Shown here: positions 42,136-51,754 of the stretch, one piece after another
How the letters are laid out: every line of letters starts with the position of its first letter
Position numbering within the stretch: position 1 is the first letter of the stretch
NCBI GenBank assembly: GCA_021399435.1
Contig: JAJTUP010000115.1
Location: 96,275 to 160,274, forward strand
Source of the DNA: Diaporthe sp. PMI_573
Taxonomy: Eukaryota > Ascomycota > Sordariomycetes > Diaporthales > Diaporthaceae
DNA: 64,000 nt
Direction: 5' to 3'
Position numbers and translations under genes: made by a program
The notes under the pieces: generated by a model
Seen by the model: only the letters and a program-made list of their open reading frames with translations
Database searches by the model: none
Told to the model about the DNA's origin: nothing

Positions 42136-43334
42136 TCGCAATAATTGTTGCTGCCTAAAAGGGGCAGAATTTGCTTACTGATTAGTAAACTCCTCGCCCT
42201 TATAGATAATGCTGTTAGTATGATAAGGTGAGACCGGCCTTAGGAAAGGGGAACCTACTAATAATACCCTCAGTAGGAAAGTTTTTCCTACGTTTTAGAG
42301 GCCGATTAAGGTAATGTGGGTGTAGTCACATTAATTTTTTGTATGGCGAACCGATAACGTACCACCTGTGCCCTTGAATACCAACCGTGAGGTTCCTCGT
42401 GACTTTATGTTTTCGGGATTGTTTTTTGCCTACAGCTCGCTGTTCGAGTTCCGCTCATTGCCTGCAGCCACCTCTCCTCTCAGTGGCTCTAGGAACGTCA
42501 ATTGGTGCTTCTGGCGTGGAATGAACGGATTGACATGAATCAGGTTTTATCTTCGAGACCAGCTTCTTCAAAGGATATCTTTCAACCAAGACAAAATGCA
42601 TGCTGCCTACCCTTGTTGGGCTTTCCCAAGTCAATGGTGTATCAGCCGGGCCGTATGCCCAGAGTTTCGATGGCGAAGGACACTTCAACCAGAAGATGCG
42701 GTCTTCAAGGCGGTTTCTAAAAGACACAACGCGTCCTCCACTCGTCCTGTCCTTCACGAGTCTCGAATATCAGACACTCTATCTTTGATACCCCATCCTC
42801 CCGAAGAACCATATGGTTGCTGTTTGGCATGGTTTGCTCCATAGTAACTTTGATCGAAGTCTGCTTCAAAGATCCCCGTCTTGTTTGGAAGTGTTTGAAC
42901 ACCTGGGTGAAGGTGGCCAGAAGTGCTGTAAGATCTGCCATGACTGCCATTTTTTTTTGAAACCCTACTACTGAACAATTACTCCACTGAATTCTTCCTG
43001 GCAGGCACCAAATTGTCAATGCCGCTATTTTTCTACTAGCCGGATAGGTGTTTCAATCTGTGACTGCTTGACCCAGGCCTTCAATTTAAGTTTATCCTTC
43101 TTGTCTATTCCGAAAAAATACATTCTGGGAAACATATCTGGGTATAGTTGTTTAGCAGATGAGTAGTAATATTTACAGAGTCAATTGAAGAGCAACGTAA
43201 CCCTGGTATTTCGCAGTCGGTCTTAGCGTCCTAGTGTAGAGGATATATAGGTACATCGCATCTATATATCTATACTGGGGAACGGCTAGCAAGCTATCCT
43301 GTTGAGCAAGGCCTTTCGTTAGAAAGAAGTGCTT
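42136..43334. other. Stretch without a recognisable gene
   Basis: Two minus-strand frames (42455-42757 and 42717-43019) overlap and might be pieces of one decayed gene, but no family is recognised. Sequence at 43200-43300 is AT-rich. Confidence 0.35.
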
Positions 43335-43519
43335 GGGGTTAGGCAGGCGGTTTCCGGGCAGGCGGTTCCAGGGCAGGTGGATGTTGAGCAGTTAGGATGA
43401 TCAGGCAGGTCTTCTATTTACTACGTATAGGCTCTCGGCACAGGTTGCGAGTCTTGACAAGCCAACGGCTTACGTAACAGGACCCTACCCCTTCAGGTTA
43501 GGTGCTTTGAGTCGTGACA
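43335..43519 (+). repeat. Truncated relative of the LTR at 5671-5980
   Basis: From GGCAGGCGG to CGTGACA it follows the minus-strand sequence of the 5.7 kb LTR, with conserved blocks around ATCAGGCAGGTCTTC and TATTTACTACGTA, a diverged second half and a missing palindromic GGTCCGC block. It lies just upstream of the pogo transposase remnant, not as part of it. Confidence 0.5.
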
Positions 43520-44710
43520 ATAAACGCGTTTCGTCGCGTTTCAGGAACAAAACAACACAACATTGTTCTTCCGTACAGAGTATGCAGTATATCTAATCCA
43601 AAATTATCAGGCTATTCCCATAACCTTAATATACCAAATGGCCAGCCAAGCACCATCACACGCCACACCGACCAACACCAAGAAGTTGACCAAGGCAGAA
43701 GAGGAGGAGCTTATCCAACATGTAGTTGACCTTGAACTACGAGGATACTTGCCTACACTGGCACAGGTTGAAGATATGGCAAATTCTCTACTCCGAGATC
43801 GCCACGGTGGCCGTGTCGGAACGTTTTGGGCGCAAACCTTTATCACCTCCGAACCACGCCTGAATACACGCGTTGACTGTGTTGACGATCGTCAAGGGCT
43901 GCCATTCCCAGATCCAGACCGTGTAAACGCATGGTACGATATAGTACGCAACCTACGTGAAAAGTACAATGTCCAGGATTCCGAACTTTACAACTTCGAT
44001 CGCACAAGTTTCATAATGGGGCCAGCCACCATTAGAATGGTCATTACACGCAACGGTCAACAGGAACGAGAGAGATCAATCCGGTGTGGAGACAAAGAGG
44101 TAGCATCAGCGATTGAATGCATCAGCGCAGATGGGTGGTGTATCCCGCCATTACTGGTTGTCAAGGCTAAAGCGCATCTGGCCAGCTGGTATACCGAAGG
44201 CGGCGTCCCTGGCGACTGGGCTATCAAGACTACAAAACACGGGTGGCCGGATGATGACACTGTGCTGGAATGGATTGAACATTTCCAGAATCACACCACA
44301 GCACGTACAAAGGGGATCTACCGCATGTTGATATTCAATGGGCACGAACACCAACCCTCAGCCGATTTTGAGAGATATTGCAGGGCTCACAAGATTATCA
44401 CCGTCTGCACACCTGCTGGTCACTCGCACCTACTTCAGCCACTTGACGCTGGGTGTTTTGGCCCACTGAGATATGCGTACGGTCAAGGAATCAGAACCCT
44501 TATAAGAGCCCGCACATCACATATCGACAAACCAGAGTTCTTTCGCACCTTCCACGCCGCCCATAAGGAGACCCTAACGCCCAAAAATATACGGGCAGGG
44601 TTTAAGAAGACGGGTTTAGTTCCTTTTAACCCGGAACAACTTGAAGTGCTCTCCTGGCTTCCCAGAGGAACGAACCTTACATATGAATCAACGCCCCACG
44701 CCCCACCGAA

Positions 44711-45802
44711 GGCAATTGATAGGGACGCATCACGAATTGATAGGGGCGCATCCGCCTTAGGGACGCGCCAGCTTTTATAACATCTGATTGGGCCAAATTG
44801 TCCAGACCCATAAATACTTCCCCGTGAGGGCGGCGAAGCCAGCTCTCTTAACAAGCCTAGTTCTTCCTAGTCTAGAAGCAACGACATCAGGCCAATCCTC
44901 TCTAGAACAGGTCGCGTTCAGGTGCCAACTCAGTATTATTTACGATACAGAATCAGAACGATTCCATTAAGAGCAGCTATCTACGTCTCTTTCTCTTACC
45001 GTTATTGAAGGAAGAACCTCCTCGTCGCTATTACGCAGCTCCCATTGACTTCTTCGTCTCCGAATACTCGGTTGCGTCCTCCGTCCACTAGCACGTACTC
45101 CCGTCGTTCTCCCCGCTCTAAAAATAGTCGGCCCTTGTGGGTGACGACTGCTCTCGTGATGATTGCGGTGGAGAATAGGAAGGTTGGAGGTTGGTTTCTG
45201 GGCCTGGTATAGGTATTCTGACCCGCTGTTGTTGTCCCCCTTGGGGGAAATCGTTCGAAAGGTATATCTTGTGATCAAAACGGAGCTCCCATCGTGGCTC
45301 ATGAAGCCCTTGCGATCCGTGGGGCCGTGGAGCGGTCGTAAAGGTCTGTGGAAAAGATGCGAAGAGGTTTCCGATTGCATCTCCGTCGCCGACTCCGTAG
45401 TGTTGGCCGATACTTGTTCCGTTGCTGCTCGCTGAACGAGGTCTATTTGCGAGAAGTGGTGGGCTGAAACTGGCTTGTCGGCTCTGCCGCTGTCGTTTTC
45501 GGGGACGCGATTCGCAGCTAGGACTGGGGCTTCGAGTTCGACGTCTTGAATTGCTCTCTGAGCTAAAAGGTGACTCAGACTGGAGCATGACGAAAGACCT
45601 ACGGTTGATGGTTGAGAGACTGATGGTGGATCATCCGCTCATTTAGGTATATTGAGAGCCAAGCTCGAGGTACTTCGGGAGCGTCGGCAGAATTCTGCCT
45701 GCACTAACAAAAACGTGGCTGACGAATCAGAGGCTGCAAACCTGGCGCGTCCCTAAGGCGGATGCGCCCCTATCAATTCGTGATGCGTCCCTATCAATTG
45801 CC
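44711..45802. mobile_element. Nested 1.1 kb element, copy 2
   Basis: Same 61-bp perfect inverted termini as the element at 13813-14907, flanked by CCACCGAA on both sides (44703-44710, 45803-45810). It is 3 bases shorter than copy 1 and about 99% identical. Most of the substitutions are C to T in copy 2 at CpG sites. Both copies interrupt transposase genes. Confidence 0.93.
45118..45588 (-). CDS. Conserved ORF of unknown function inside nested element, copy 2
   Basis: 156 residues, almost identical to the ORF at 14220-14693, with one codon removed near residue 115 and a few replacements (for example GRRQRV to GQQQRV). The basic cluster RPRKRQRQ is kept. The overlapping frame at 44967-45380 is also open in this copy. 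It is not known whether either is translated. Confidence 0.35.
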   Translation of the reverse strand: MLQSESPFSSESNSRRRTRSPSPSCESRPRKRQRQSRQASFSPPLLANRPRSASSNGTSIGQHYGVGDGDAIGNLFASFPQTFTTAPRPHGSQGLHEPRWELRFDHKIYLSNDFPQGGQQQRVRIPIPGPETNLQPSYSPPQSSREQSSPTRADYF

Positions 45803-46171
45803 CCACCGAAACCTCAGGTTCCTCGAGGACAACGCAACCCGACAGGGTTTGCATCACAGCCGGTCTCAAAATATGCTGGGGTTGTAGCCCAACTGGAAGG
45901 GACGTTGAACTTGGTTCATACCGCCCTCGAAGGTGTTGATCAAGGATTTCCTAGCCGCCAGCAAGGTAAGAGAGAACAAGAACAGAAAAGGAGATCACGC
46001 GTCGTGCAGAAGCCCATGGGGACGATTAACATAGAACATGATGGAAAGCGGCCGGGTAGTGAAATCAGTGGTGGCGCTGAGGATGATGATGATGATATTG
46101 TTTTACGCCGGGGGCCGCACCGCAAGCGGTACGACCAGACCTTGATCTCAGAGGGTACAGGGCGTGTCTAG

Positions 46172-46688
46172 CTAGGTAAGGGATATCCCCTTTATAACAA
46201 TCAAGTCAACCCATTAGACAAATCTCATCCAGTGATGCTAAGCCAAAGCCGTTCTCGCTATTTTCCTACCGCCGGTTGTAGGTCCATAACATTCCACCAA
46301 GCTTCATTACTACCTGGATTCCCAAAAACTGAGAGGGAAACCTCGTAGGGGAAACCTCTCAGGGTAGTGTAGCGACCGCCGTCGTGTCGTTTCGAGCAGG
46401 GAGGTGTGGTAGTCCTCGCTGTTGCCGGTTGGCCTCGAAGGTCGAGCGGGGAGGAGGTAGTAGTCCTCGCCGTTGCGCGGGGGGGAAGAAGCCATCACGC
46501 CTTCCCTAACGTTGGATATAGATGGGGCAAGGTCTACTCCAAGTTCGTGATGGCCACGCGAGGAGGTGCGTCGTCTCGTCGCTTGCGCAGTTGTCGGATC
46601 TCGAAAGCAAGTTTCGAAGTTTTCGCGTTTTTGACCGCTTGTTAGGCCAAAGTTGTGCGTGCCATAGTAAAATGGCGTAATTTCTAGC
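46172..46688. other. Non-coding stretch downstream of the pogo remnant
   Basis: Contains a repeated GTAGTCCTCGC(T/C)GTTGC word (near 46410 and 46460) with related GAGCGGGGAGG text. No gene seen and no inverted repeat matching the pogo element start was recognised. Confidence 0.4.
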
Positions 46689-46884
46689 AGGGTGCTAACA
46701 GCAGCGTGCCAAGAAATTAAGAGTCGAGGGGAATGTGAGTAGCGCAGAGGAGGCGGTCCGCGGCGGACCGTCTAAAAGACGATGTGGCAACTGCGGCGAG
46801 AGTGGGCATAATGCAAGAACTTGTGAGAAAGATGTAGAAGAGCCTAGTCAGTCAGATTCTGAGTGTATAATAGTACACTCTTAA
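46689..46884 (+). pseudogene. C-terminal zinc-knuckle piece of a second pogo-type transposase
   Basis: The frame after a TAA reads QQRAKKLRVEGNVSSAEEAV, then KRRCGNCGESGHNARTC, a CCHC zinc knuckle, and an acidic tail before TAA. Fungal pogo/Fot transposases often end in exactly such a knuckle. The upstream transposase is missing, so this is a remnant, possibly the original 3' end of the element at 43638 or of another copy. GGTCCGCGGCGGACC lies both inside its coding sequence (46755-46769) and right after its stop (46887-46901). Confidence 0.7.
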
Positions 46885-46901
46885 GCGGTCCGCGGCGGAC
46901 C

Positions 46902-47180
46902 GCCCAAATAGTTGATCTGGATGGTGTAGATTGAGGTTGATCCCATATGGTCAAAATGCTCCATTTTGGTGGGGAAGCTGATTTTCCCACCAAAAGTCAG
47001 CCACTTCAGACTAGCACTGCATCTACGCCAACACCTTTAAATTGACCAAATCAATTGAAATTAAGCAATTGGGACCAGTTGGCACCAATTGGTGCCAATT
47101 TCAATTGATTTGTTCACCCTGGGTGGGTGCTAGGGTCAGCTGAAGTTGGCAAAGTTAGCAAAAGTGCGCGGGTAGGTGAT
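46902..47180. repeat. Fold-back block with GGCACCAATTGGTGCC
   Basis: AAATCAATTGAAATT (47048-47062) and its exact reverse complement (47097-47111) enclose the palindrome GGCACCAATTGGTGCC (47081-47096). A related block with the same palindrome and the words GCCAACACCT and AAATTGACCAAATCA recurs at 49084-49154. Probably a small repeat element; no coding sequence. Confidence 0.6.
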
Positions 47181-47360
47181 ATGCGCGGCTGGGTGGTAAA
47201 CCACGTTATCTATTTCGCGATTTCTCTAATCGTCATTGCCTGTATTTCAAACCTGCTCGCCGTTCAGAACGCTTTGTGGAACACGCTCGGGCGCGACAAG
47301 ACCCCCGATAACACCAACATCGTTGATGCACAAGATATGGGTATTTTGAAGGGAAAGTAG
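47181..47360 (+). CDS. Very small ORF with one membrane segment
   Basis: 59 residues from ATG at 47181 (MRGWVVNHVIYFAISLIVIA...), a single hydrophobic stretch followed by a polar tail. No family recognised; it may be chance. Confidence 0.2.
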   Translation: MRGWVVNHVIYFAISLIVIACISNLLAVQNALWNTLGRDKTPDNTNIVDAQDMGILKGK

Positions 47361-47613
47361 ACCCATGTGGGAGACGTTATGATAGATGTGGAGAGCCATC
47401 CCGCGGGCTCCCATGGCTTTGTTACGGCGGTGCTGGGCTAGGCGTGTACACAGTCGAGGCTGGAGGCCTCTTAAGTTGAATACGTCCGAGGACTCGGGTT
47501 CACTTCTTGTGTTTTAATATGTTTGCAAGACACGAAGAGGGATATACTGCGAAGTGTAGGTGAATTTGGGCCCAGTGAATTGGGCATGGCCTCCCTGAGA
47601 GGGCTACAGATGT

Positions 47614-48021
47614 TTAAATGCTTGAAAAACCACAGTCTTTACAGTACAGAATCTTAACCACATTCATTTGTTCGCATGATTGCAGTCCACATATCTTCCC
47701 TGCAGGCTTTTGCCTCTTGCCCTTCGGATCCATGATGCCATTGTGGTCCGTGTACAGGTGACCCTCAGCGTTCTGCAACCCTTTGATGGCATAACTCTTT
47801 GGCCTCGGCCGCTTTTGCTTGATGCAAAGACAACACACCCATCGGCGTTCCCCCTTCTGGGCATGCTGGATATCGTAGCCGAATTGATATACCCATTGAC
47901 GCACTTGGCCGTCTCTCTCCGTCAAGGTCCAGCCTTTGTAGAGCTGAAAGAGCCGTTGATTGTCTTCTTCTGTACGTTCTGGAACGGGCGTGGTTGACTT
48001 GGTAGGATGGAAGGTGGCCAT
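47614..48021 (-). pseudogene. hAT transposase N-terminal fragment with BED finger
   Basis: 135 residues from ATG at 48021. WTLTERDGQVRQWVYQFGYD followed by RRWVCCLCIKQKRPRPKSYA and a downstream histidine pair match the N-terminal part of a common fungal hAT transposase subfamily (CxxC with H...H). The catalytic and dimerisation parts should lie below 47614 but are absent, so the gene is truncated. Upstream sequence at 48210-48350 is dense in ATGGATCCACAT-like words in both orientations, resembling subterminal repeats. Confidence 0.65.
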
Positions 48022-48374
48022 TTCGATTTGAGGTAGTAAGGTCGTAACAGTAAAACCTCCCAGAATAGACTTGTTTAACTTTGTGTACGGATAAAACGGG
48101 GTGGAAAATCGTTTTTATTTTGTTGTTGTGGGCGATCGAAGGTACTTAGGGTATGCGCTATTTCACAAGGAAATCCAGGTATTTTCAAACCCCACCAAAA
48201 ATGTCCATTCCTTTCCACAATTTCCACATATGGAACATGTGGAAGGGGCTCCGTGGCGTGGATATGGAAATGCAGAAGCCCGCGTGGAATGGAATGGAAT
48301 GGATATGGATCCACATTATGGATCCATATGTGGATTTCGTGGTATGGATTTGAACCCTGACAACGATTGAGGAG

Positions 48375-48587
48375 ATGCTGGACTTTCAGCTGAAGCTTCC
48401 CACCACATACCCAGATTTTGTCAGAGCCTGCCACGAACTATCATCTCGAGGCCGTCGAAGATTTAAACTTAATGGGAGTGATGAAAATAAAGAAGACGAT
48501 GTCAGCGACAGGAGCGAGACCCCAGGGGCAGGTCACGCGGATGAGGACGAGGGAATCGGTGAGGACTACGAATCTAGCAGCGAATGA
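48375..48587 (+). other. Short acidic ORF, unknown, possibly a gene end
   Basis: 70 codons (MLDFQLKLPTTYPDFVRACH..., then an acidic, serine-rich C-terminus). It reads like the end of a larger protein, but upstream sequence is the repeat-rich block of the hAT remnant. No family recognised. Confidence 0.25.
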
Positions 48588-50543
48588 TTGTTTTGTTTTC
48601 TGTGGTTATGTCACGTTTGTTTAATATGCTTCCTTTTTCAGTTAAATTCGCGCTTGCTGTTAAATAGATGCTAGACCGAGATCTTTGCTATTCCTCTAAT
48701 AATTTCTACTTATCATTACCTCAAGGTAGAGTGATTGCACACTTACTCCCATAACGCTAATGTTCAGGTAGAGTTAGGGGTGACGAACATGGGAGAAGTA
48801 TGTGGTTACATGTTTTCGCTGTTCTGCTCAAGTTTTACTCGGAACATCTGTCACAAAAGCGAGAACATTTGGAGTTGAGAGTGGGATTATGTGCCAATTG
48901 CCAAGGAATTACCAGAAAAGTATGGAGTTTTATGTTTTTGCCTTATTTGCTGGGGATTTTATGCAGACAGCGCGTAGCATTTAGCAGTCTGTCAAAATTA
49001 AAATGGAAAGCTTCTTTTCTGCCATAGATCGGGCAGGTCCGCTGCCACCTACCTAGGTACACTGGGATAGGTCGTGCGCTCGCCGCCAACACCTCCAAAT
49101 TGACCAAATCATTTTAAAATAAGGAGTTTAAAGCAATTGGCACCAATTGGTGCCGAATACAACTGACCTTCGGTGGCCATTGTGGTCTCGGTGGCGGTAG
49201 GTTTCTCCATGAGTTCAAGAAAAACAGCAATTTTCACTCGCAAGGTGAGCTTCTTTGTTGACGAGGCTCGAAAGAAATCAAGGATAGGGCAGACACAACG
49301 CAAGTCAAATTGCAGTCGCGAGTGAACAAAAATGAACGCCCCCAAAAAAACCCTCGCTTTGCTGGCGAGGCACGTAAATGATTTGCCCCTGATATGTAGC
49401 ATGCGACCAGTCTCACACCGGGGGGGTAAGCGCAGCTAGTAATTGCACCAACACTGCATGTAGATTCAGGACAGCTTGTACCCAGTGACAAGTGAAAGCC
49501 GATGCTGGTTCATTCTTTGGATCAGCAATGTTCCTGAAATGAGTGTTGATAGCGCTGCTCCTCCCCATCATGTTGGTGTTGGTTGTCAGAGTCCAATCGG
49601 ATGCTGTTCTCTTCCGAGGCTATTACGAAGCCTGCGGGGCCTTCAGTCTCACCATGTTTACCAACAGTCATATTGCTCGGAGTTATACCAACAATATGCA
49701 ACGGCGTCACAGTAACCCCACAAGTGAGCAAAGGTCTAGGCTTCACAGGCTCCTGCCGTGGGAACCAGTTCGGATTGGGACTTGACGTCCACATGCATGC
49801 CTCTTGGCGGCTTTTGTGGGACGAGTTATCAATCTGCACCAGTTGGTTGCGTCCAAATACGACATCAATTTGTGGATCCGACATAGAACCAACACAAAGC
49901 GTTCAGAGCCGTTGGGCTCCGCCGCACGATGAGAACACAGCAAGCATAGTGCATGGTGAAGCAGGGATTCGACACGCGCCGAGTGCAACGCTCTAAACCT
50001 GGGCCAGTGCCGCAGTTCGGTGTGTTGGTTCCTCGCGCCAACATCCAGATCTCCTGTGCCACAACCATTTGAGTATACGGCTATTCCTTTTTTGGTCAGG
50101 ATACCACACAGTGTGTTTACTCCAGTACGCCGCTGCATGCGCAACGTCATGGGACCATTCGGGAGCGGTCACGCATCATCTCCTCAATTTGAAAAATCGG
50201 CAAGTATGCGGCTCAGCCGCGTCTTGGGAAGGATCCGAGCCCCGAGTATGTAGCAGGGACCCTTACCCGAGTGACTACCTAGGCACAATGATGGGCCCGC
50301 GCCGTGGATGCTGCCCAAGCCGGCCCGATGTGGCCGGGGGTGTAAAGGATGAACTACATGCCTTTTTCGGCTGAGTCCACATGAGGGCATCTCGAGTTCA
50401 TTTGGATCCTAAGTTGACGATTTCTAATACCTAGGTACTCCATCTTCTACCTTGGGGACAATATTGGTGTGGTTCAAGCAACCTCCTGGGTCAGAATCTA
50501 TTCACGGAACTTCCTACCATATCACAAAATCTCAACTTGTCAT
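48588..50543. other. Stretch without a recognisable gene
   Basis: Holds the second GGCACCAATTGGTGCC block (49139-49154) and several frames under 140 codons without recognisable motifs. A minus-strand frame at 49522-49884 (TSSPNPNWFPRQEPVKPRPL...) looks mildly protein-like. Confidence 0.4.
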
Positions 50544-50676
50544 CATGTCCTCTTCCATACCAACTGTTTTTGTTTGCAGCGCTACGGGCAGTCAGGGCGG
50601 AGCCTTGGCCAGACAGCTCCGCCAGCTCGATTGGGGGGTGCACGCAACGACCCGTCATCGGGCTCTCATTGGCTAG
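50544..50676 (+). pseudogene. NmrA-like protein, 5' fragment
   Basis: From ATG at 50544: SSIPTVFVCSATGSQGGALA and RQLRQLDWGVHATTR, the first strand, dinucleotide-binding glycine loop and helix of NmrA-like NAD(P)-binding proteins. After about 38 residues the similarity ends and the frame stops. The remainder of the gene is missing. Confidence 0.6.
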
Positions 50677-50689
50677 ATAAAGTGTGAAT

Positions 50690-51563
50690 ATGACTAGTGA
50701 TGAATGGCTTTGGTGTGGCATTCAGAACATTCGCCGAGATATGGATATATCTAAGGCGAAGAAGATGAACAAACCCTGCCGCAGCGGCCGGGATACTAAA
50801 TCTACCAGCTTGAAGCGATCTTCCAGTTACGTCGACGGCAATCTCCCTCGGAAGAAGTCCTGCTTGTCGGCAGGGTCATCACCACCATCATCCTCAGCAG
50901 GGCAAGCGAGCGTTGACGGCAGCGACGGCAGCCGCAGTAGCAGCAACCTACGACTTGATCGGATCCACCGACGCGTAGTTCTCAGAGACTACGGCAGCCC
51001 AATCCATACCGCCACCTCCCATGTCGTGCTGCTCCGCGCCCTGGCAGAATGCATCCAAGGTCACGAGTCCTTGTTCTATAAGGCTGGCCTTCTCCACCGC
51101 GACATCTCCATCAATAACCTCATGATCAACAATAGCAACAACAACAACAACGAAGTGGCGGCGGCAGGAGATGATGATGAGTTCCGGGCATCATTTCTGA
51201 TCGACCTCGACCTAGCCGTGCGCACCGATAGACTCGGTGCCTCGGGCGCTCGAGGGAAGACGGGCACCCTAGCTTTTATGGCCATCGACGCTCTCAGGGG
51301 CGAACCGCACACCTTCATGGCCGATCTGGAGTCCTTCTTCTGGGTCTTGGTTGTGTACCAACTTCAAGGGGCCGAACCAGCCTCGAACTGATTACAAGCC
51401 GTATGACAAATGGAACTACGAGGACATGGATACGCTAGCAAGAATTAAGATCGTCATCGCCGGGGAGGATTTCGACGCTCAACTTACGGAACACGTCACC
51501 GAATACTACAAGGACCTGGTCCTGTCACTTATCGCCAAGTTGCTGCTGCTGCCGTGTAGCTGA
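50690..51563 (+). pseudogene. FunK1-type protein kinase, N-lobe missing and frameshifted
   Basis: From ATG at 50690. After a serine-rich segment come RVVLRDYGSPI, the HRD block GLLHRDISINNLM, the metal-binding LIDLDLAV and GTLAFMAIDAL, as in the fungal FunK1 kinase family. Low-complexity NSNNNNN is inserted between them. Near 51355 the frame switches (WVLV to CTNFKGPN) and then continues as WNYEDMDTLARIKIVIAGE to 51563. No ATP-binding N-lobe exists upstream, where the NmrA fragment lies instead. It is a truncated, non-functional kinase. Confidence 0.75.
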
Positions 51564-51754
51564 CTGATTCCGCTTTGCGTTGTCACAGCTAATATAATAA
51601 TGGAATATATATATAGCATATGATCCACGGAACCGTCCTTGCCACGCTACATACAAAGTCTTATTCACACTACCCAGGAAATTTTTTTTTATATAAAATA
51701 CTAGTTTTTATTTCTATTATACATGCATACATACATATTACCATAGGGTAAGTC
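51564..51754. other. Intergenic between convergent kinase remnant and PKS
   Basis: AT-rich, with a run of nine T (51679-51687) followed by ATATAAAATACTAG; probably the PKS 3' untranslated region on the minus strand. Confidence 0.4.

Larger units (their letters stand above)
43638..46171 (+). pseudogene. Pogo/Fot-type DDE transposase, split by nested element copy 2
   Basis: From ATG at 43638. The N-terminus retains the CENP-B-type helix-turn-helix (KKLTKAEEEELIQHVVDLEL...RVGTFWAQTF) but lacks the first HTH usually before it. The catalytic core has ELYNFDRTSFIMG (first Asp), LIFNGHEHQ where the second catalytic Asp is Asn, and LLQPLDAGCFGPLR (third acidic residue). The frame is interrupted at 44711 and resumes after the 8-bp duplication at 45811, running on as PQVPRGQRNPTGF to the stop at 46171, with an acidic DDDDD stretch. 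The Asp to Asn change alone would abolish activity. Confidence 0.88.
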
